Assembly: GCA_963736055.1 (NCBI GenBank) | Contig: CAVTNM010000009.1 | Coordinates: 558,001-622,000 of the forward strand | Direction: 5' to 3' | DNA: 64,000 bases | Source: AC-32 sp963736055 | GTDB taxonomy: Bacteria; Actinomycetota; Thermoleophilia; Gaiellales; Gaiellaceae | Part shown: one piece after another, positions 30,835-39,676 of the stretch | Layout of the letters: every line of letters starts with the position of its first letter | How positions within the stretch are numbered: position 1 is the stretch's first letter | The notes under the pieces: generated by a model | Told to the model about the DNA's origin: nothing | The model's input: the letters and a program-made list of their open reading frames with translations, nothing else | Databases searched by the model: none | Program-made: the position numbers and the translations under genes

Positions 30835-31988
30835 AACACCACAGCATGCTTCTCGCCGCCGCCGTCGCGGCGGCCGCCTCCGGGCCGGTTGCGGCGCAAT
30901 CGATCAAGCTGCCGGAGACGCTGACCTGGACCGCCTATGACGTCGGTTCCGGCGGCTACAATCAGGCGGTCGCAATCGGCAATGCGCTCAAGAACAAGCT
31001 CGGCGTGAATCTCCGCGTGTTGCCGGGGAAGAACGACGTCTCGCGCAACATTCCGCTGCGTGACGGACGGGCGCCGTTTTCGGCCAACGGCATCGGCGGC
31101 AGCTACCTGGCGCAGGAAGGCGTCTACGAATTCGGCGCGCGCGATTGGGGCCCGCAGGCGGTGCGCTCGCTGATCCTCAACAATTCCGACGCGCTGCTCA
31201 CCATCGTGACGGCAAAGGACGCCAATATCGTCACCGCCGCCGATCTCAAGGGCAAGCGCGTGGCCTGGGTCGTCGGCGCGCCCTCGCTCAATCAGAACAT
31301 CACGGCGCTTCTGGCATTCGCCAATCTCACCTGGAACGACGTCAAGAAGGTCGAGTTCGGCGGCTTCGGCCAGGCGATGGACGCGGTCATTGCCAATCAG
31401 GTGGATGCGGCCTTCTCGTCGACCATCTCCGGCCAAGCCTACAAGATCGCGTCCTCGCCGCGTGGCATCCGCTATCCGACCTTTCCCCATGCCGACAAGG
31501 AGTCCTGGGCGCGCGTGAACAAGATCGCGCCGTTCTTCGTGCCGGCGTTCGGCACCGAGGGTGCCGATCTGTCGCCCGAGAAGAAGGCCGAGGCCGCCAC
31601 CTATCCCTATCCGGTGTTGATGACGATGGCGGCGACCGATACCGACCTCGTCTACAACATGACCAAGGCGATGGTGGAGCTTTTCGACGATTACAAGGAC
31701 GGCGCGCCGGGCAATCTCGGTTGGGGCATCAAGCGCCAGATCTTCGCCTGGGCGATCCCGATGCACGAGGGTGCGATCCGCTGCTACAAGGAGCGAGGCC
31801 TGTGGACCGCCGAGCATCAGAAGCACAATGACGCGATGATCAAGCGTCAGGACCTGCTCGCAGCCGCCTGGAAGGCGTATGTGCCGACCGCACCCGCGGA
31901 CGAGAAGGTCTTCGCCCAGGGCTGGATGAAGGCGCGCGCGGAGGCGCTGAGCAAGGCCGGGATGGACGTCGTCGTCACCGAGTGGTGA
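30831..31988 (+). CDS. TAXI family TRAP transporter solute-binding protein
   Basis: Periplasmic binding protein of 385 residues. It has a signal peptide ending ASGPVAAQS, then the TAXI-type core: WTAYDVGSGGYNQAVAIGNA, LGVNLRVLPGKNDVSRNIPL, ADLKGKRVAWVVGAPSLNQN and QMDAVIANQVDAAF-like sequence. The frame is intact. ATG 30831 overlaps the permease stop by four bases, and GGGAGGAG lies just upstream. It delivers ligand to the fused permease. The ligand is not predictable from sequence. Confidence 0.91.
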   Translation: MKHHSMLLAAAVAAAASGPVAAQSIKLPETLTWTAYDVGSGGYNQAVAIGNALKNKLGVNLRVLPGKNDVSRNIPLRDGRAPFSANGIGGSYLAQEGVYEFGARDWGPQAVRSLILNNSDALLTIVTAKDANIVTAADLKGKRVAWVVGAPSLNQNITALLAFANLTWNDVKKVEFGGFGQAMDAVIANQVDAAFSSTISGQAYKIASSPRGIRYPTFPHADKESWARVNKIAPFFVPAFGTEGADLSPEKKAEAATYPYPVLMTMAATDTDLVYNMTKAMVELFDDYKDGAPGNLGWGIKRQIFAWAIPMHEGAIRCYKERGLWTAEHQKHNDAMIKRQDLLAAAWKAYVPTAPADEKVFAQGWMKARAEALSKAGMDVVVTEW

Positions 31989-32111
31989 TCGCTGATCTCA
32001 CTCAGCCGGTTCGGCACGAAGCGCGCCGACGGTGATGCCGACCGTGTTGCCTCGCACCGGCGGGACCATGTATTTTTCGTTTGCGAAGGGCGGCGGCCGG
32101 TCGGCTGGGTC

Positions 32112-32966
32112 ATGATGATCAAGATGAGCGGAATTTCGAGCGGACCCCCCCGGCCTGCCGGAGACGCAGAGGCGGACCTCCAGTGGGCGATCGGCGCCAT
32201 CAACCATGGGCGGCCGGAGGATGCCGAGCAGCTTGCCCGCAGCGTGCTGGGGCGGATTCCCCAGCACCCGAAGGCGCTCTATCTGTTCGGCTACGCCCTG
32301 CTGCAGCAGAACCGTGCCGCGCAGGCCGTCGCTCCGCTGGAGAAGGCGGCGCGCGCCCTGCAGGACCCGGCGGTCGAGACGCAGCTCGGGATCGCGCTGC
32401 GCCGGACCGGACGCACCGATGATGCGCTCGCGCGGCTCACGCGCGCGACCAAGCGGCGGCCCGTCTTTCCCGAGGCCTTCCACCAGCTCGGCTCGTTGCT
32501 GTTTTCCTTGAATCGCAACGACGAAGCCATGACGGTGGCCGCTCACGGCTGCGAGCTTGCGCCGGACGTCGTCGAATTGCCGATCCTGCTCGGCGTCATC
32601 CGCCACGCGCGCCAGCAGCGCGCCGAAGCCAGGGCCGCCTTTGCAGAGGCGCTCGCGCTTGCGCCCGACCATCCGGGTGCGCACTACGGCATGGGTGCGG
32701 TCCTGATCGACGACGCGGAGTATGCTTTGGCCGCCGAGCATCTGCAGCGATCGCTCGCAAGCCATCCCGCCGATGCGCAGGCGCGGCTCAAGCTCGGCGT
32801 CTGCCTGCTCGAGCTTGGTCGCACCGACGAGGCGCTCGATGAAGTTCGCGCTGCGGTGCGCGGCGATCCGAGCCTCTATCGCCTGGCCCTGGCCCGGATC
32901 AGCGGTGCGGCACGCGGCCGTTTCTGGCTGCGGCCGAGCGCCGCCGCCAAGCGTTTGACCGGCTAG
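32112..32966 (+). CDS. TPR repeat protein
   Basis: A 284-residue soluble protein built of about six tetratricopeptide repeats, for example HPKALYLFGYALLQQNRAAQ, ETQLGIALRRTGRTDDALAR, HPGAHYGMGAVLIDDAEYAL and ARLKLGVCLLELGRTDEALD. No signal peptide or catalytic domain is seen. It may start at ATG 32112 or 32115; MSGISSG (32124) is also possible. It converges with the DUF6065-like gene eight bases away. TPR proteins act as interaction scaffolds; partners are unknown. A prolyl hydroxylase or sulfotransferase domain, common after TPRs, is absent. Confidence 0.82.
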   Translation: MMIKMSGISSGPPRPAGDAEADLQWAIGAINHGRPEDAEQLARSVLGRIPQHPKALYLFGYALLQQNRAAQAVAPLEKAARALQDPAVETQLGIALRRTGRTDDALARLTRATKRRPVFPEAFHQLGSLLFSLNRNDEAMTVAAHGCELAPDVVELPILLGVIRHARQQRAEARAAFAEALALAPDHPGAHYGMGAVLIDDAEYALAAEHLQRSLASHPADAQARLKLGVCLLELGRTDEALDEVRAAVRGDPSLYRLALARISGAARGRFWLRPSAAAKRLTG

Positions 32967-32974
32967 CGTTGGCG

Positions 32975-33691
32975 CTAGCGCTTGGGCGCGCGGAATTCGT
33001 GGCGGTAGAGACCGGTCCCGGCAGAAACGGCCTCGCCGATCTCGCGGAAGCGCTCGGCGGTCGATCCGGTGAGGGTCTCGAACTTGTCGCTCCACACTTC
33101 GCGGCGGATCGGCAGGCATTGCGCGACCGGCGTCCCTTTCGGCAGCGTGCCGTTGAAGGCGGGATCGCGCCAGCGCGCCGGAAAATGCACGAACGTCAGC
33201 GAATAGAGATCGGCGTCGACCAGGCCGGTCAGCGTCGTGAACGGCAGGTCGTCGCGGTTGATCGGATGCGTCACCAGCAGCGAATAGCCGGGAGGAAGCT
33301 CGACCGTCCAGAAATTGTTGAACTTGATGATGAAGCGGTCCTCGTCGAAGAACGGCGTTCCGGCGACCTGGCAGCCGTCGTGAAAATCGATCGGCGAGCG
33401 CGAGTAGGCGGCGATGCCGGCGGGGACGTCCCGGTCCCAGCTGAATTCCCCGTCCGCCACCTTGAGGTCGCAGGCGAGCGGCATGAGAAACCCATAGGTC
33501 ATGGCGTCGATGACCGGCGGGCATTTCTTGATCGTCGGCATGTCGTCGCCGGCGGCCTCGCTGAATGCTTTTTGCGGCAAGGCCTTGAACCAGTCCGGCA
33601 GGCCGCGCACCGCGGGAATCGGTCGCGGCAGGATCGGCTCCAGCTCGGGCGGGCAGCGAAAAACGATTGCGCGCTCGTCTGCCTGATCCAT
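32975..33691 (-). CDS. DUF6065-like protein
   Basis: A 238-residue cytoplasmic protein. It starts MDQADERAIVFRCPPELEPI and continues with AVRGLPDWFKALPQKAF, VIDAMTYGFLMPLACDLKVA, FIIKFNNFWTVELPPGYSLL, and THPINRDDLPFTTLTGLVDA. It ends in TGLYRHEFRAPKR. The pattern resembles the DUF6065 family, proteins of unknown function found in bacteria and phages. The frame is intact. There are no cysteine clusters, membrane segments or nucleotide-binding motifs. Call is by memory of the family pattern, so moderate confidence. Confidence 0.7.
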   Translation of the reverse strand: MDQADERAIVFRCPPELEPILPRPIPAVRGLPDWFKALPQKAFSEAAGDDMPTIKKCPPVIDAMTYGFLMPLACDLKVADGEFSWDRDVPAGIAAYSRSPIDFHDGCQVAGTPFFDEDRFIIKFNNFWTVELPPGYSLLVTHPINRDDLPFTTLTGLVDADLYSLTFVHFPARWRDPAFNGTLPKGTPVAQCLPIRREVWSDKFETLTGSTAERFREIGEAVSAGTGLYRHEFRAPKR

Positions 33692-33925
33692 GGCCTCCGG
33701 TTTCCTCTGGAATTGTCGTTGAGCGACGTTATTGGCTCGATCTTAGCTCCATATCGTCCGGAGGAAACCGTTTTCTGACCGGCCGTGTGCGGTCGTCTGA
33801 AACAAGCCCTGATTGACGCGCGCCACAAAATCGCTCGGCATGGGCGTCGACCCGGCATCCGGCCATCCGCAGCAGAGAGACGCGCGCCGGCTGACGTCCT
33901 GCGCGCGTCTCGCGGAGTGCCGGTC

Positions 33926-34306
33926 TCAGCCGCACGCCTGGCCGGGCTCGAACATCTGGCGGATCTCGAGCTCGCCCTCGTAGCCGGGGCCCAGCACATC
34001 GATGTGGATCTGCATGAACTGCCGGCCCAGCTCGATCGCCTCCTCCTTCGAATTAGCCTTGAGGATCGCGAAGCCGCCGATCAGCTCCTTCGTCTCGGCG
34101 AACGGCCCGTCGGTGACCGTCATCTTGCCCTTGCCAACCATGATGCGGGCACCCGTGCGGCTCGGCAGGAGACCTCCCGACTCGAGCAGCACGCCGGCTT
34201 TCATCATCTTCTCGGCGTGCTTGCCCACCGCCTCCATCATCGCCTGGCTGGGAGGCTTGCCCGCCTCGTAGTCCTTGTCGGCCTTGACGATCATCATGAA
34301 TTGCAT
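33926..34306 (-). CDS. YciI/DGPF family protein (copy 1)
   Basis: A 126-residue protein of the YCII-related fold. It has MQFMMIVKADKDYEAGKPPS at the start, the hallmark VTDGPFAETKELIGGFAIL and KEEAIELGRQFMQIH. The frame is intact. It is a divergent tandem paralogue of the next gene, 119 bases away. Relatives are dimeric ferredoxin-like proteins of unclear enzymatic role, often encoded with an ECF-type sigma factor of the kind seen here at 12-13.4 kb. Confidence 0.88.
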   Translation of the reverse strand: MQFMMIVKADKDYEAGKPPSQAMMEAVGKHAEKMMKAGVLLESGGLLPSRTGARIMVGKGKMTVTDGPFAETKELIGGFAILKANSKEEAIELGRQFMQIHIDVLGPGYEGELEIRQMFEPGQACG

Positions 34307-34425
34307 GGTGGTTTCATCCTTCTACGGTTTGGGTTACGAGCCGGGCGTCCGGCCGCTGAAACGTGCAGCGGATGTCGCCCTCGTCGGGATGACGAACCAC
34401 GCCGGGCCGGATCGACACGCGAGAA

Positions 34426-34809
34426 TCAATTTTTTTCCGGCAGTAGGCCGGGCGGGAAGTCGGCGAGCTCCTGGACCTGGCGAATTTCGATCACTTCGTT
34501 GTCGGAACCGGGGCAGCGCTTGGCCCACTCGATCGCTTCCTCCCTCGATCTCACCTGGATCATCCAATAGCCGCCGAGGACCTCCTTGGCCTCGGCGAAC
34601 GGGCCGTCCATCACCGTCGGCTTGCCGGCGGAGAACGAGACGCGGGCGCCCATGGAGGGCGGGTGAAGCCCGTCGAGCGCGAGCAGCACGCCGGCTTTCT
34701 GCAGGGATTCGTTGTATTTCATCATCTTTTCGATGCCCTCGCGGTCCGGCAGGGTGCCGGGCGCCGCGTTCTCGTACCCCTTGGGAATCATCAGCATCAT
34801 GAATCGCAT
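34426..34809 (-). CDS. YciI/DGPF family protein (copy 2)
   Basis: A 127-residue paralogue of the neighbouring YciI protein. It begins MRFMMLMIPKGYENAAPGTL and has VMDGPFAEAKEVLGGYWMIQ, with EEAIEWAKRCPGSDNEVIEI near the end. The frame is intact. TTTCCTTCC-type sequence on the plus strand just upstream of ATG 34809 gives a GGAAGGAAA ribosome-binding site on the coding strand. Transcribed with copy 1 in all likelihood. Confidence 0.88.
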   Translation of the reverse strand: MRFMMLMIPKGYENAAPGTLPDREGIEKMMKYNESLQKAGVLLALDGLHPPSMGARVSFSAGKPTVMDGPFAEAKEVLGGYWMIQVRSREEAIEWAKRCPGSDNEVIEIRQVQELADFPPGLLPEKN

Positions 34810-34947
34810 GGATTTTCCTTCCTGGTTCGAGGCCGGGCCGGCGGACGTCGCGTGGATGCGAGCCCTGCTCCGCCATCATGACGAACGGAGGGCGGCGGAA
34901 TTGACAAGCCGTGGCGATTTTCTTTGCCGATGCCGGAGCCGCGGCGG

Positions 34948-36330
34948 CTACAGCCTGGGCAGGAAGGTGGCGAGCTGCGGAAATGCGGCGAGCGCGGCGA
35001 CGACCGCGAGCAGGACGATCCAGTACGGGATCGAGCCGCGGAAGATTTCCGCAAGCTCCACGTCCCGGTCGGGCACCGCGGCCTTCACGGTGAACACCAG
35101 GATTCCGAACGGCGGCGTGAGCAGGCCGGTCTCGATCGCCAGAATGCCCATGATGGCGAAGGCCAGCGGATCGAAGCCGAGGTGCACCGCGATCGGCGCG
35201 AAGATCGGCACGGTCAGCAGGATGATGGAGATCGAGTCGATCAGGCAGCCGAGCACGAACCAGATCGCCACCATCACCAGCAGGATGCCCCAGGGGCCGG
35301 CGCCGGTGCCGAGCAGGAACGCCTTGGCGGCCTCGGTGAAGCCGGTCATCGACAGCACGCGCGAATAGAGCTGCGCGCAGAACAACAGCAGCAGCAGCGG
35401 CCCGGAGGTGCGGCCGACATCGAGCACGACCTGCCAGACCTCGCGCGGCTTGATGCCCTTGATCACCGCCAGGATGAGCGCGCCGACGGCGCCGATGCCG
35501 GCGCCCTCGGTCGGCGTGCACAGGCCGAGCCAGATCGCGCCCAGTGTTCCGAGGATGAGCAGGATCACCAGCAACGTGCTGAGCAGCATCGCGCCGATCG
35601 AGCTCGTCGTCGATCGGCGGCTCGTCGCGGCGCGAGCGCGCCGGCGCGGCCGTGACATCGGCGCCCGAACGGACGCGCCGGCGCAGGCGCGAGGCGCGGC
35701 GTCTCGCCGACCAGTTCCGGCTTGAGCTTCGCGGCGATCACCACATAGGCGATCATGCCGGCGGCGGCGAGCAGGCCCGGGAATCACGCCGGCCAGGAAC
35801 AGCTTGCCGATCGACAGTTCGGTCAGCACGCACCAGACGATCATCAGCACCGACGGCGGGATCAGCATGCCGAGACAGGCGCTGCCGGCGACGCAGCCGA
35901 GCGCGAAATCGCGCCGGTAGCCGTAGCGCCGCATTTCCGGATAGGCGATGCGCGAGAACGCCGCCGCCGCCGCGATGCTGACGCCGGTGACGAAGCCGAA
36001 CAGCGCATTGGCGATGATGGTCGCGGCGGCGAGCCGGCCGGGCAGCCATTTGCTGGCGCGGTTGGCGAGCGTATAGAGGTCGCGCGCGGCCCCGCATTTC
36101 GCCAGGAAGTCGCCCATCAGCATGAACAGCGGGATGACGGCGAACACGTAGTCGCGCAGCGCCTCGTAGGCGGTGTTGGCGACGAAGGTGCGCACCACCT
36201 CGATATCGCCGGTCATCAGATAGATGCCGAGCGCCGCCGTAATGCCGAGCGCGATCGCGATATGAACGCCGGCGAACACCAGCGCGAGCAGGACGACCAC
36301 GATGGCGATCATGTCGAAATGGCCGAGCAT
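34948..36330 (-). CDS. dctM: TRAP transporter large permease (DctM)
   Basis: Multi-pass large subunit of a DctPQM TRAP importer, about 460 residues. Typical blocks are FAVIPLFMLMGDFLAKCGAA, ATIIANALFGFVTGVSIAAA, GSACLGMLIPPSVLMIVWCV, LGLCTPTEGAGIGAVGALIL, and ETGLLTPPFGILVFTVKAAV. ATG 36330 has GAGGAAG eight bases upstream. Frame breaks cluster at 35600-35780, leaving about 60 residues in other frames (AAGMIAYVVIAAKLKPELVG). The frame is later restored. It follows the DctQ gene by 12 bases. Confidence 0.91.
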   Translation of the reverse strand: MLGHFDMIAIVVVLLALVFAGVHIAIALGITAALGIYLMTGDIEVVRTFVANTAYEALRDYVFAVIPLFMLMGDFLAKCGAARDLYTLANRASKWLPGRLAAATIIANALFGFVTGVSIAAAAAFSRIAYPEMRRYGYRRDFALGCVAGSACLGMLIPPSVLMIVWCVLTELSIGKLFLAGVIPGPARRRRHDRLCGDRREAQAGTGRRDAAPRACAGASVRAPMSRPRRRARAATSRRSTTSSIGAMLLSTLLVILLILGTLGAIWLGLCTPTEGAGIGAVGALILAVIKGIKPREVWQVVLDVGRTSGPLLLLLFCAQLYSRVLSMTGFTEAAKAFLLGTGAGPWGILLVMVAIWFVLGCLIDSISIILLTVPIFAPIAVHLGFDPLAFAIMGILAIETGLLTPPFGILVFTVKAAVPDRDVELAEIFRGSIPYWIVLLAVVAALAAFPQLATFLPRL

Positions 36331-36342
36331 GATGCGCTTCCT

Positions 36343-36871
36343 CTACAGATGCGCTGGCGCGGCGGCGCGACGCTGTCGCGGCGCGGCCGGTGACGAGGGA
36401 GCGCGCCGCGTGGACCGCGTGCAGCGCGTAGCTCACGACCACCAGGACCGAGCCGATCACGACGACGACGCGGGCCGGCCAGACCGGCACCCGCAGCGCG
36501 CCTTCGCCCTCGTATTCGCCGCTGGTCCACGCATGCAGCATCGGCTCGTAGCTGCCCCAGACGATCAGGCCGAAGAACACGATGCCGAGCACGGCCGACA
36601 GCAGCTGCGCGAAGGCGTCGCCGCGCACGCCGAACATGCCGGAGAACACGTCGGTGTAGATCATGCTGCCGCTCTGCACCGCATAGCCGGCGAGCAGGAA
36701 GCAGATGATGACGATCGACATCGAGACGATCTCCGGCGTGCCCTTGACCGGAGAGTTGAAGATCGCGCGGCCGAAAATGTCGGCGCAGACGAGAAATCCG
36801 AGCAGGAAAATGATCGCCGCGGCGGCCGCGAGCAGCGCGCGCACGATGCGGGCGTTCAGATCATCGAGCAT
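36343..36871 (-). CDS. dctQ: TRAP transporter small permease (DctQ)
   Basis: Four-helix small subunit, about 175 residues. It starts MLDDLNARIVRALLAAAAAI and contains GFLVCADIFGRAIFNSPVKG and the family motif GTPEIVSMSIVIICFLLAGY. The last helix is VVVVIGSVLVVVSYALHAVH. The proposed TAG at 36343-36345 requires one frame shift in the last 30 residues. Otherwise the frame reads on into the DctM gene without a stop. It lies 77 bases after the DctP gene. Confidence 0.88.
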
Positions 36872-36948
36872 TGCGGTACCGGCATGCGAGCGATGCGGAT
36901 CGCAGGCAGGCGGCCGCTATGGCGCGGCCGCCCGCGACCGGCATCGGT

Positions 36949-38021
36949 CTACTTGACGCTGTAGCGCACCGGCCACTTGTGGCCGTTGTCCTCGGCGGCC
37001 TGAGCGCGATCTCCAGCACCTGCGTTCCCGGCAGGCCCGCGGCATCGAGCTCCTTGGCCTTCTGCGCCGGCCAGGCGGCGAGCGACTGCGCCCAGTCCTG
37101 CGCGCACCTTGTCGGGCAGCGTCCGCACATCGACGCCGCGCGTCTTCAGCTCGGCGATCTGCTTCGGATAGTTCTCCTTGTTCACCGTGCCGGTCTTCGC
37201 CTCGTATTCCTTGGCGACTTCCAGGATGATGTCCTGCACCTCCTTCGGCAGCCTGCTCCAGCGCGCCGAGTTGATGGTCAGGCCGTGCCAGGTGATCGCG
37301 CCGAAGCCGATCTCGGTGTAGAACTTGCCGACTTCGTAGAGCTTGAAGTTCACCCAGCCCGACGGGAACATGATCCAGCCGTTGTAGACGCCGGTCTGCA
37401 TCGACGGTATAGGCGTCGGGCAGCGAGGATTGCACCGGCGTCGCGCCGGCGAACTCCAGCCATTTCAGATTGAGGCCGGCGCCCGCGATCTTCTGGCCCT
37501 TGAGGTCGGCGACCGTATTCCACTCGAAATTGGTGCCGAGGTTGTAGCCGTTGTCGGCGATCAGCGCGATCAGCTTCTGCTTGAACTTGTCCTCGAACAC
37601 CTTGCGACATGTACGGCACCTTGTCGTACACGGCGCGCGCCACCTTCAGGCTGACCACCGGGTCCATGGTGCCGAACGGCAGCATGACCTGGAACGCGTG
37701 CAGCGGCAGGTTCGACGGCTCGAAGCAGAAGCAATAGCCGCCGATGTCGATGATGCCGGACTGCACGCCTTCGAGCGTGTCGGCCACCTTCACCATGGCG
37801 CCGCCATAGCCCTCGACGAACTCGACCTTGTGCTTGGTGCGCTCGGCGACGCGCTTGGTCACCTCCGGCACGAAGAAGTTCTGCATCAGATTGACGTAGG
37901 TATTGGCCGGCGGATGGCCGGACGCGATGCGCAGGCGGATCGTTTCCTGCGCCGATGCGGTCGTCGCGGCCGCCAGCAGCGTCGCAGCCGCCAGCAATTG
38001 CACCCATGTGCGGATCGTCAT
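36949..38021 (-). CDS. dctP: TRAP transporter substrate-binding protein (DctP)
   Basis: Periplasmic DctP-type binding protein, about 355 residues. A signal peptide ends TTASAQET. Core features are RLRIASGHPPANTYVNLMQN, GIIDIGGYCFCFEPSNLPLH, LIADNGYNLGTNFEWNTVAD (tandem across frames) and EIGFGAITWHGLTINSARWS. The C-terminus is RWPVRYSVK with TAG 36949-36951. ATG 38021 has GGGAGGG upstream. Breaks near 37608, 37410, 37100 and 37000. It heads the minus-strand operon dctP-dctQ-dctM. Ligand unknown. Confidence 0.89.
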
Positions 38022-38117
38022 GCGAACCCTCCCCGAACGTCGTTGGCGCCGTTGTTTTATCGTCGCCCGAACATCGCGTCCCGGGGGGAGGGAAGTCAAT
38101 CGCCAATACCTGCAAAA

Positions 38118-38164
38118 TCGACTCTGACCCCGCGGGACGCCGCTGAAGTCGAATTCGACTCTGA
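38118..38164. repeat. Short direct repeat with embedded palindrome
   Basis: The ten bases TCGACTCTGA occur at 38118-38127 and again at 38155-38164, 37 bases apart. A perfect 14-base palindrome, AGTCGAATTCGACT, overlaps the second copy at 38147-38160. The element lies in the 159-base gap upstream of dctP. It could be an operator or a small dispersed repeat. Confidence 0.4.
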
Positions 38165-38180
38165 TCCAATTACCTCCCGA

Positions 38181-38426
38181 CTACCCCTCGATGGCGCTCG
38201 CCGCCTTCTTCCGCGTCCGGGACGGGGCTTGCGTCTTTGCGTCCTGCATCTCGCTGGCTTCCTTGGCCAGACGGAGCGCGCGAAGCCGCGCGGTGTTGGC
38301 ATCGCGGGCGCGCTTTTCCGCCTCGTATTCCCGCAGGGCCTGCGCCTTGTCCCGCGCGCGTTCCGCGTTCGTTGCAGCCGCCATCGAGCGTTGCTGGACA
38401 TCCTTCATGGTCGTCGCCATCGGCAC
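38181..38426 (-). CDS. Small charged conserved hypothetical protein
   Basis: An 81-residue, Lys/Arg/Ala-rich, predicted helical protein: TTMKDVQQRSMAAATNAERA, then KAQALREYEAEKRARDANTA and a basic tail. It is similar in style to small hypothetical proteins common in Rhizobiales. Translation could start at ATG 38426 or at MATTMKD (38420). No signal peptide or known domain. The basic C-terminus might contact nucleic acid, but this is only inference. The frame is intact. Confidence 0.65.
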   Translation of the reverse strand: MPMATTMKDVQQRSMAAATNAERARDKAQALREYEAEKRARDANTARLRALRLAKEASEMQDAKTQAPSRTRKKAASAIEG

Positions 38427-38629
38427 CTCACTCGCCGCGCCCGCGTGGACGCGTCATGCATTTGGGTTTTCGATTCTCCGTCCCTCTGTTCGTGCGGTCG
38501 AAGCGTCGGAGACGATCGCAGGGCCGGAAAAAAAGAGGCCCACGCGCCGGCAAGCCGGACGTGGGACCATGGGCCGCGAGCTTTGCCAGTACATCCGTGG
38601 TCAAAGCCGTATGGCCGTTGCGCCACTGC

Positions 38630-38839
38630 TTAGACGGCGCGCAGGTTCTCGGCGGCAGACTTGCCGGTCCGGCGGTCGGCGACGATCTCGAACGAGACCT
38701 TTTGCCCCTCGTTGAGATTGCTCATGCCTGCGCGTTCGACCGCGCTGATATGAACGAAGACGTCATTGCCGCCGTTTTCCGGCTGAATGAAGCCGAAGCC
38801 CTTTTGGCTGTTGAACCACTTCACGGTTCCCGTATTCAT
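38630..38839 (-). CDS. cspA: Cold shock protein, CspA family
   Basis: A 69-residue OB-fold RNA/DNA chaperone. RNP-1 is KGFGFIQPE and RNP-2 is VFVHISAVE, preceded by MNTGTVKWFNSQ. ATG 38839 is fixed by the family N-terminus, with AAAGGACA upstream. The frame is intact and the length normal. A predicted promoter lies about 200 bases upstream, leaving a long untranslated leader as in other csp genes, where the leader folds in a temperature-dependent way. It likely acts in the cytoplasm during cold or growth transitions. Confidence 0.93.
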   Translation of the reverse strand: MNTGTVKWFNSQKGFGFIQPENGGNDVFVHISAVERAGMSNLNEGQKVSFEIVADRRTGKSAAENLRAV

Positions 38840-39236
38840 GGAAATGTCCTTTCGCGAACGGGTGTACACGTTGGGAGCCGGCGCACGCGCTTGCGCGGCC
38901 GTTTCCCGGTTGGTCGATTTTTGGAGAAAGGTCTGAAACGTGCGCGCCCGTCGGTGACGAGGCGAAGCGGCCCAGTCGTTCGGCCAAATCGATGTGAGCA
39001 ATATGGAGAGAGAGTGCAGCAATTTCAAGGCCGCGGGACGCGTTTACAATTTGAACGTGTATATATTTCAATGATGCAACCGATTTTTCATTTTGGCAGA
39101 ACGAACTCGTCGGCACAAAAGCCTGCGTCTTCAAGGCCGTCGCCTCCGCCGCGAGGCGGCTCGGTCCCGTCCCCCGTCACAAAACCGTAGCATTGCGTCG
39201 GCTATTCGTGGGGCGACAACACACGGGATGGGTGTC
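38840..39236. other. Divergent gap: cspA leader plus upstream region of the cyclic-nucleotide-binding gene
   Basis: About 400 bases without a protein gene. Bases 38840-39035 would be the untranslated cspA leader. 39040-39110 is markedly AT-rich compared with the rest of the window and holds the predicted cspA promoter. No convincing promoter for the plus-strand gene was identified. Confidence 0.55.
39043..39071 (-). promoter_or_regulatory. Predicted sigma-70 promoter of cspA
   Basis: On the minus strand, TTGAAA (39066-39071) is followed after exactly 17 bases by TGTAAA (39043-39048). It lies inside the only AT-rich stretch nearby. Transcription from here would give a leader of about 195 bases before the cspA ATG. 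Confidence 0.5.
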
Positions 39237-39602
39237 ATGGCGGATGTGGATTTCAAGCTCCTGGCCAGCGCGGATTTCCGCTCGTATGCGGCGGAAGACG
39301 TCATCTTTCGCGAGGGCGACCGCGGCGAAGAGCTGTTCGTGATCCGCAGCGGGAAGGTGCTGATCCGCGCCGGCGAGCGCGTCGTCGAGACCCTCGGCCA
39401 GCACGAGATGTTCGGCGAGATGGCGCTGATCGACAACTCGCCGCGCAGCGCCACCGCGGTGGCGGCGAGCGCGGTCGAGCTCGTGCCGGTCGGGTCGAAG
39501 CAATTCCTCTTCCTGGTCAGCGAGACGCCGCATTTCGCCCTGAACGTGATGCGCGTGCTGGCGCGCCGGCTGCGTGCGGAAACCCGCGAGCCCACGCGGT
39601 AA
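39237..39602 (+). CDS. Cyclic nucleotide-binding domain protein
   Basis: A single CNB/CAP_ED domain of about 121 residues. It shows FREGDRGEELFVIRSGKVLI, then the phosphate-binding-cassette region MFGEMALIDNSPRSATAVAA with its conserved Gly-Glu and Arg. It ends with MRVLARRLRAETREPTR. There is no DNA-binding domain, so it is a stand-alone sensor. ATG 39237 is preferred; ATG 39228 adds three residues. The frame is intact. Ligand, cAMP or cGMP, is inferred from the conserved PBC. Confidence 0.86.
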   Translation: MADVDFKLLASADFRSYAAEDVIFREGDRGEELFVIRSGKVLIRAGERVVETLGQHEMFGEMALIDNSPRSATAVAASAVELVPVGSKQFLFLVSETPHFALNVMRVLARRLRAETREPTR

Positions 39603-39676
39603 CCCAGGCGATGGCGCCGTGTAGACGCTGCGGAGAATGTGCTAGGGTCGGTGCTCCGCCAATCCTCGAAGCGCCG

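Noticed and set aside
33692..33925. Possible small gene between the DUF6065-like and YciI genes
   Set aside because: Open frames there are short, lack ribosome-binding sites and show no family features.
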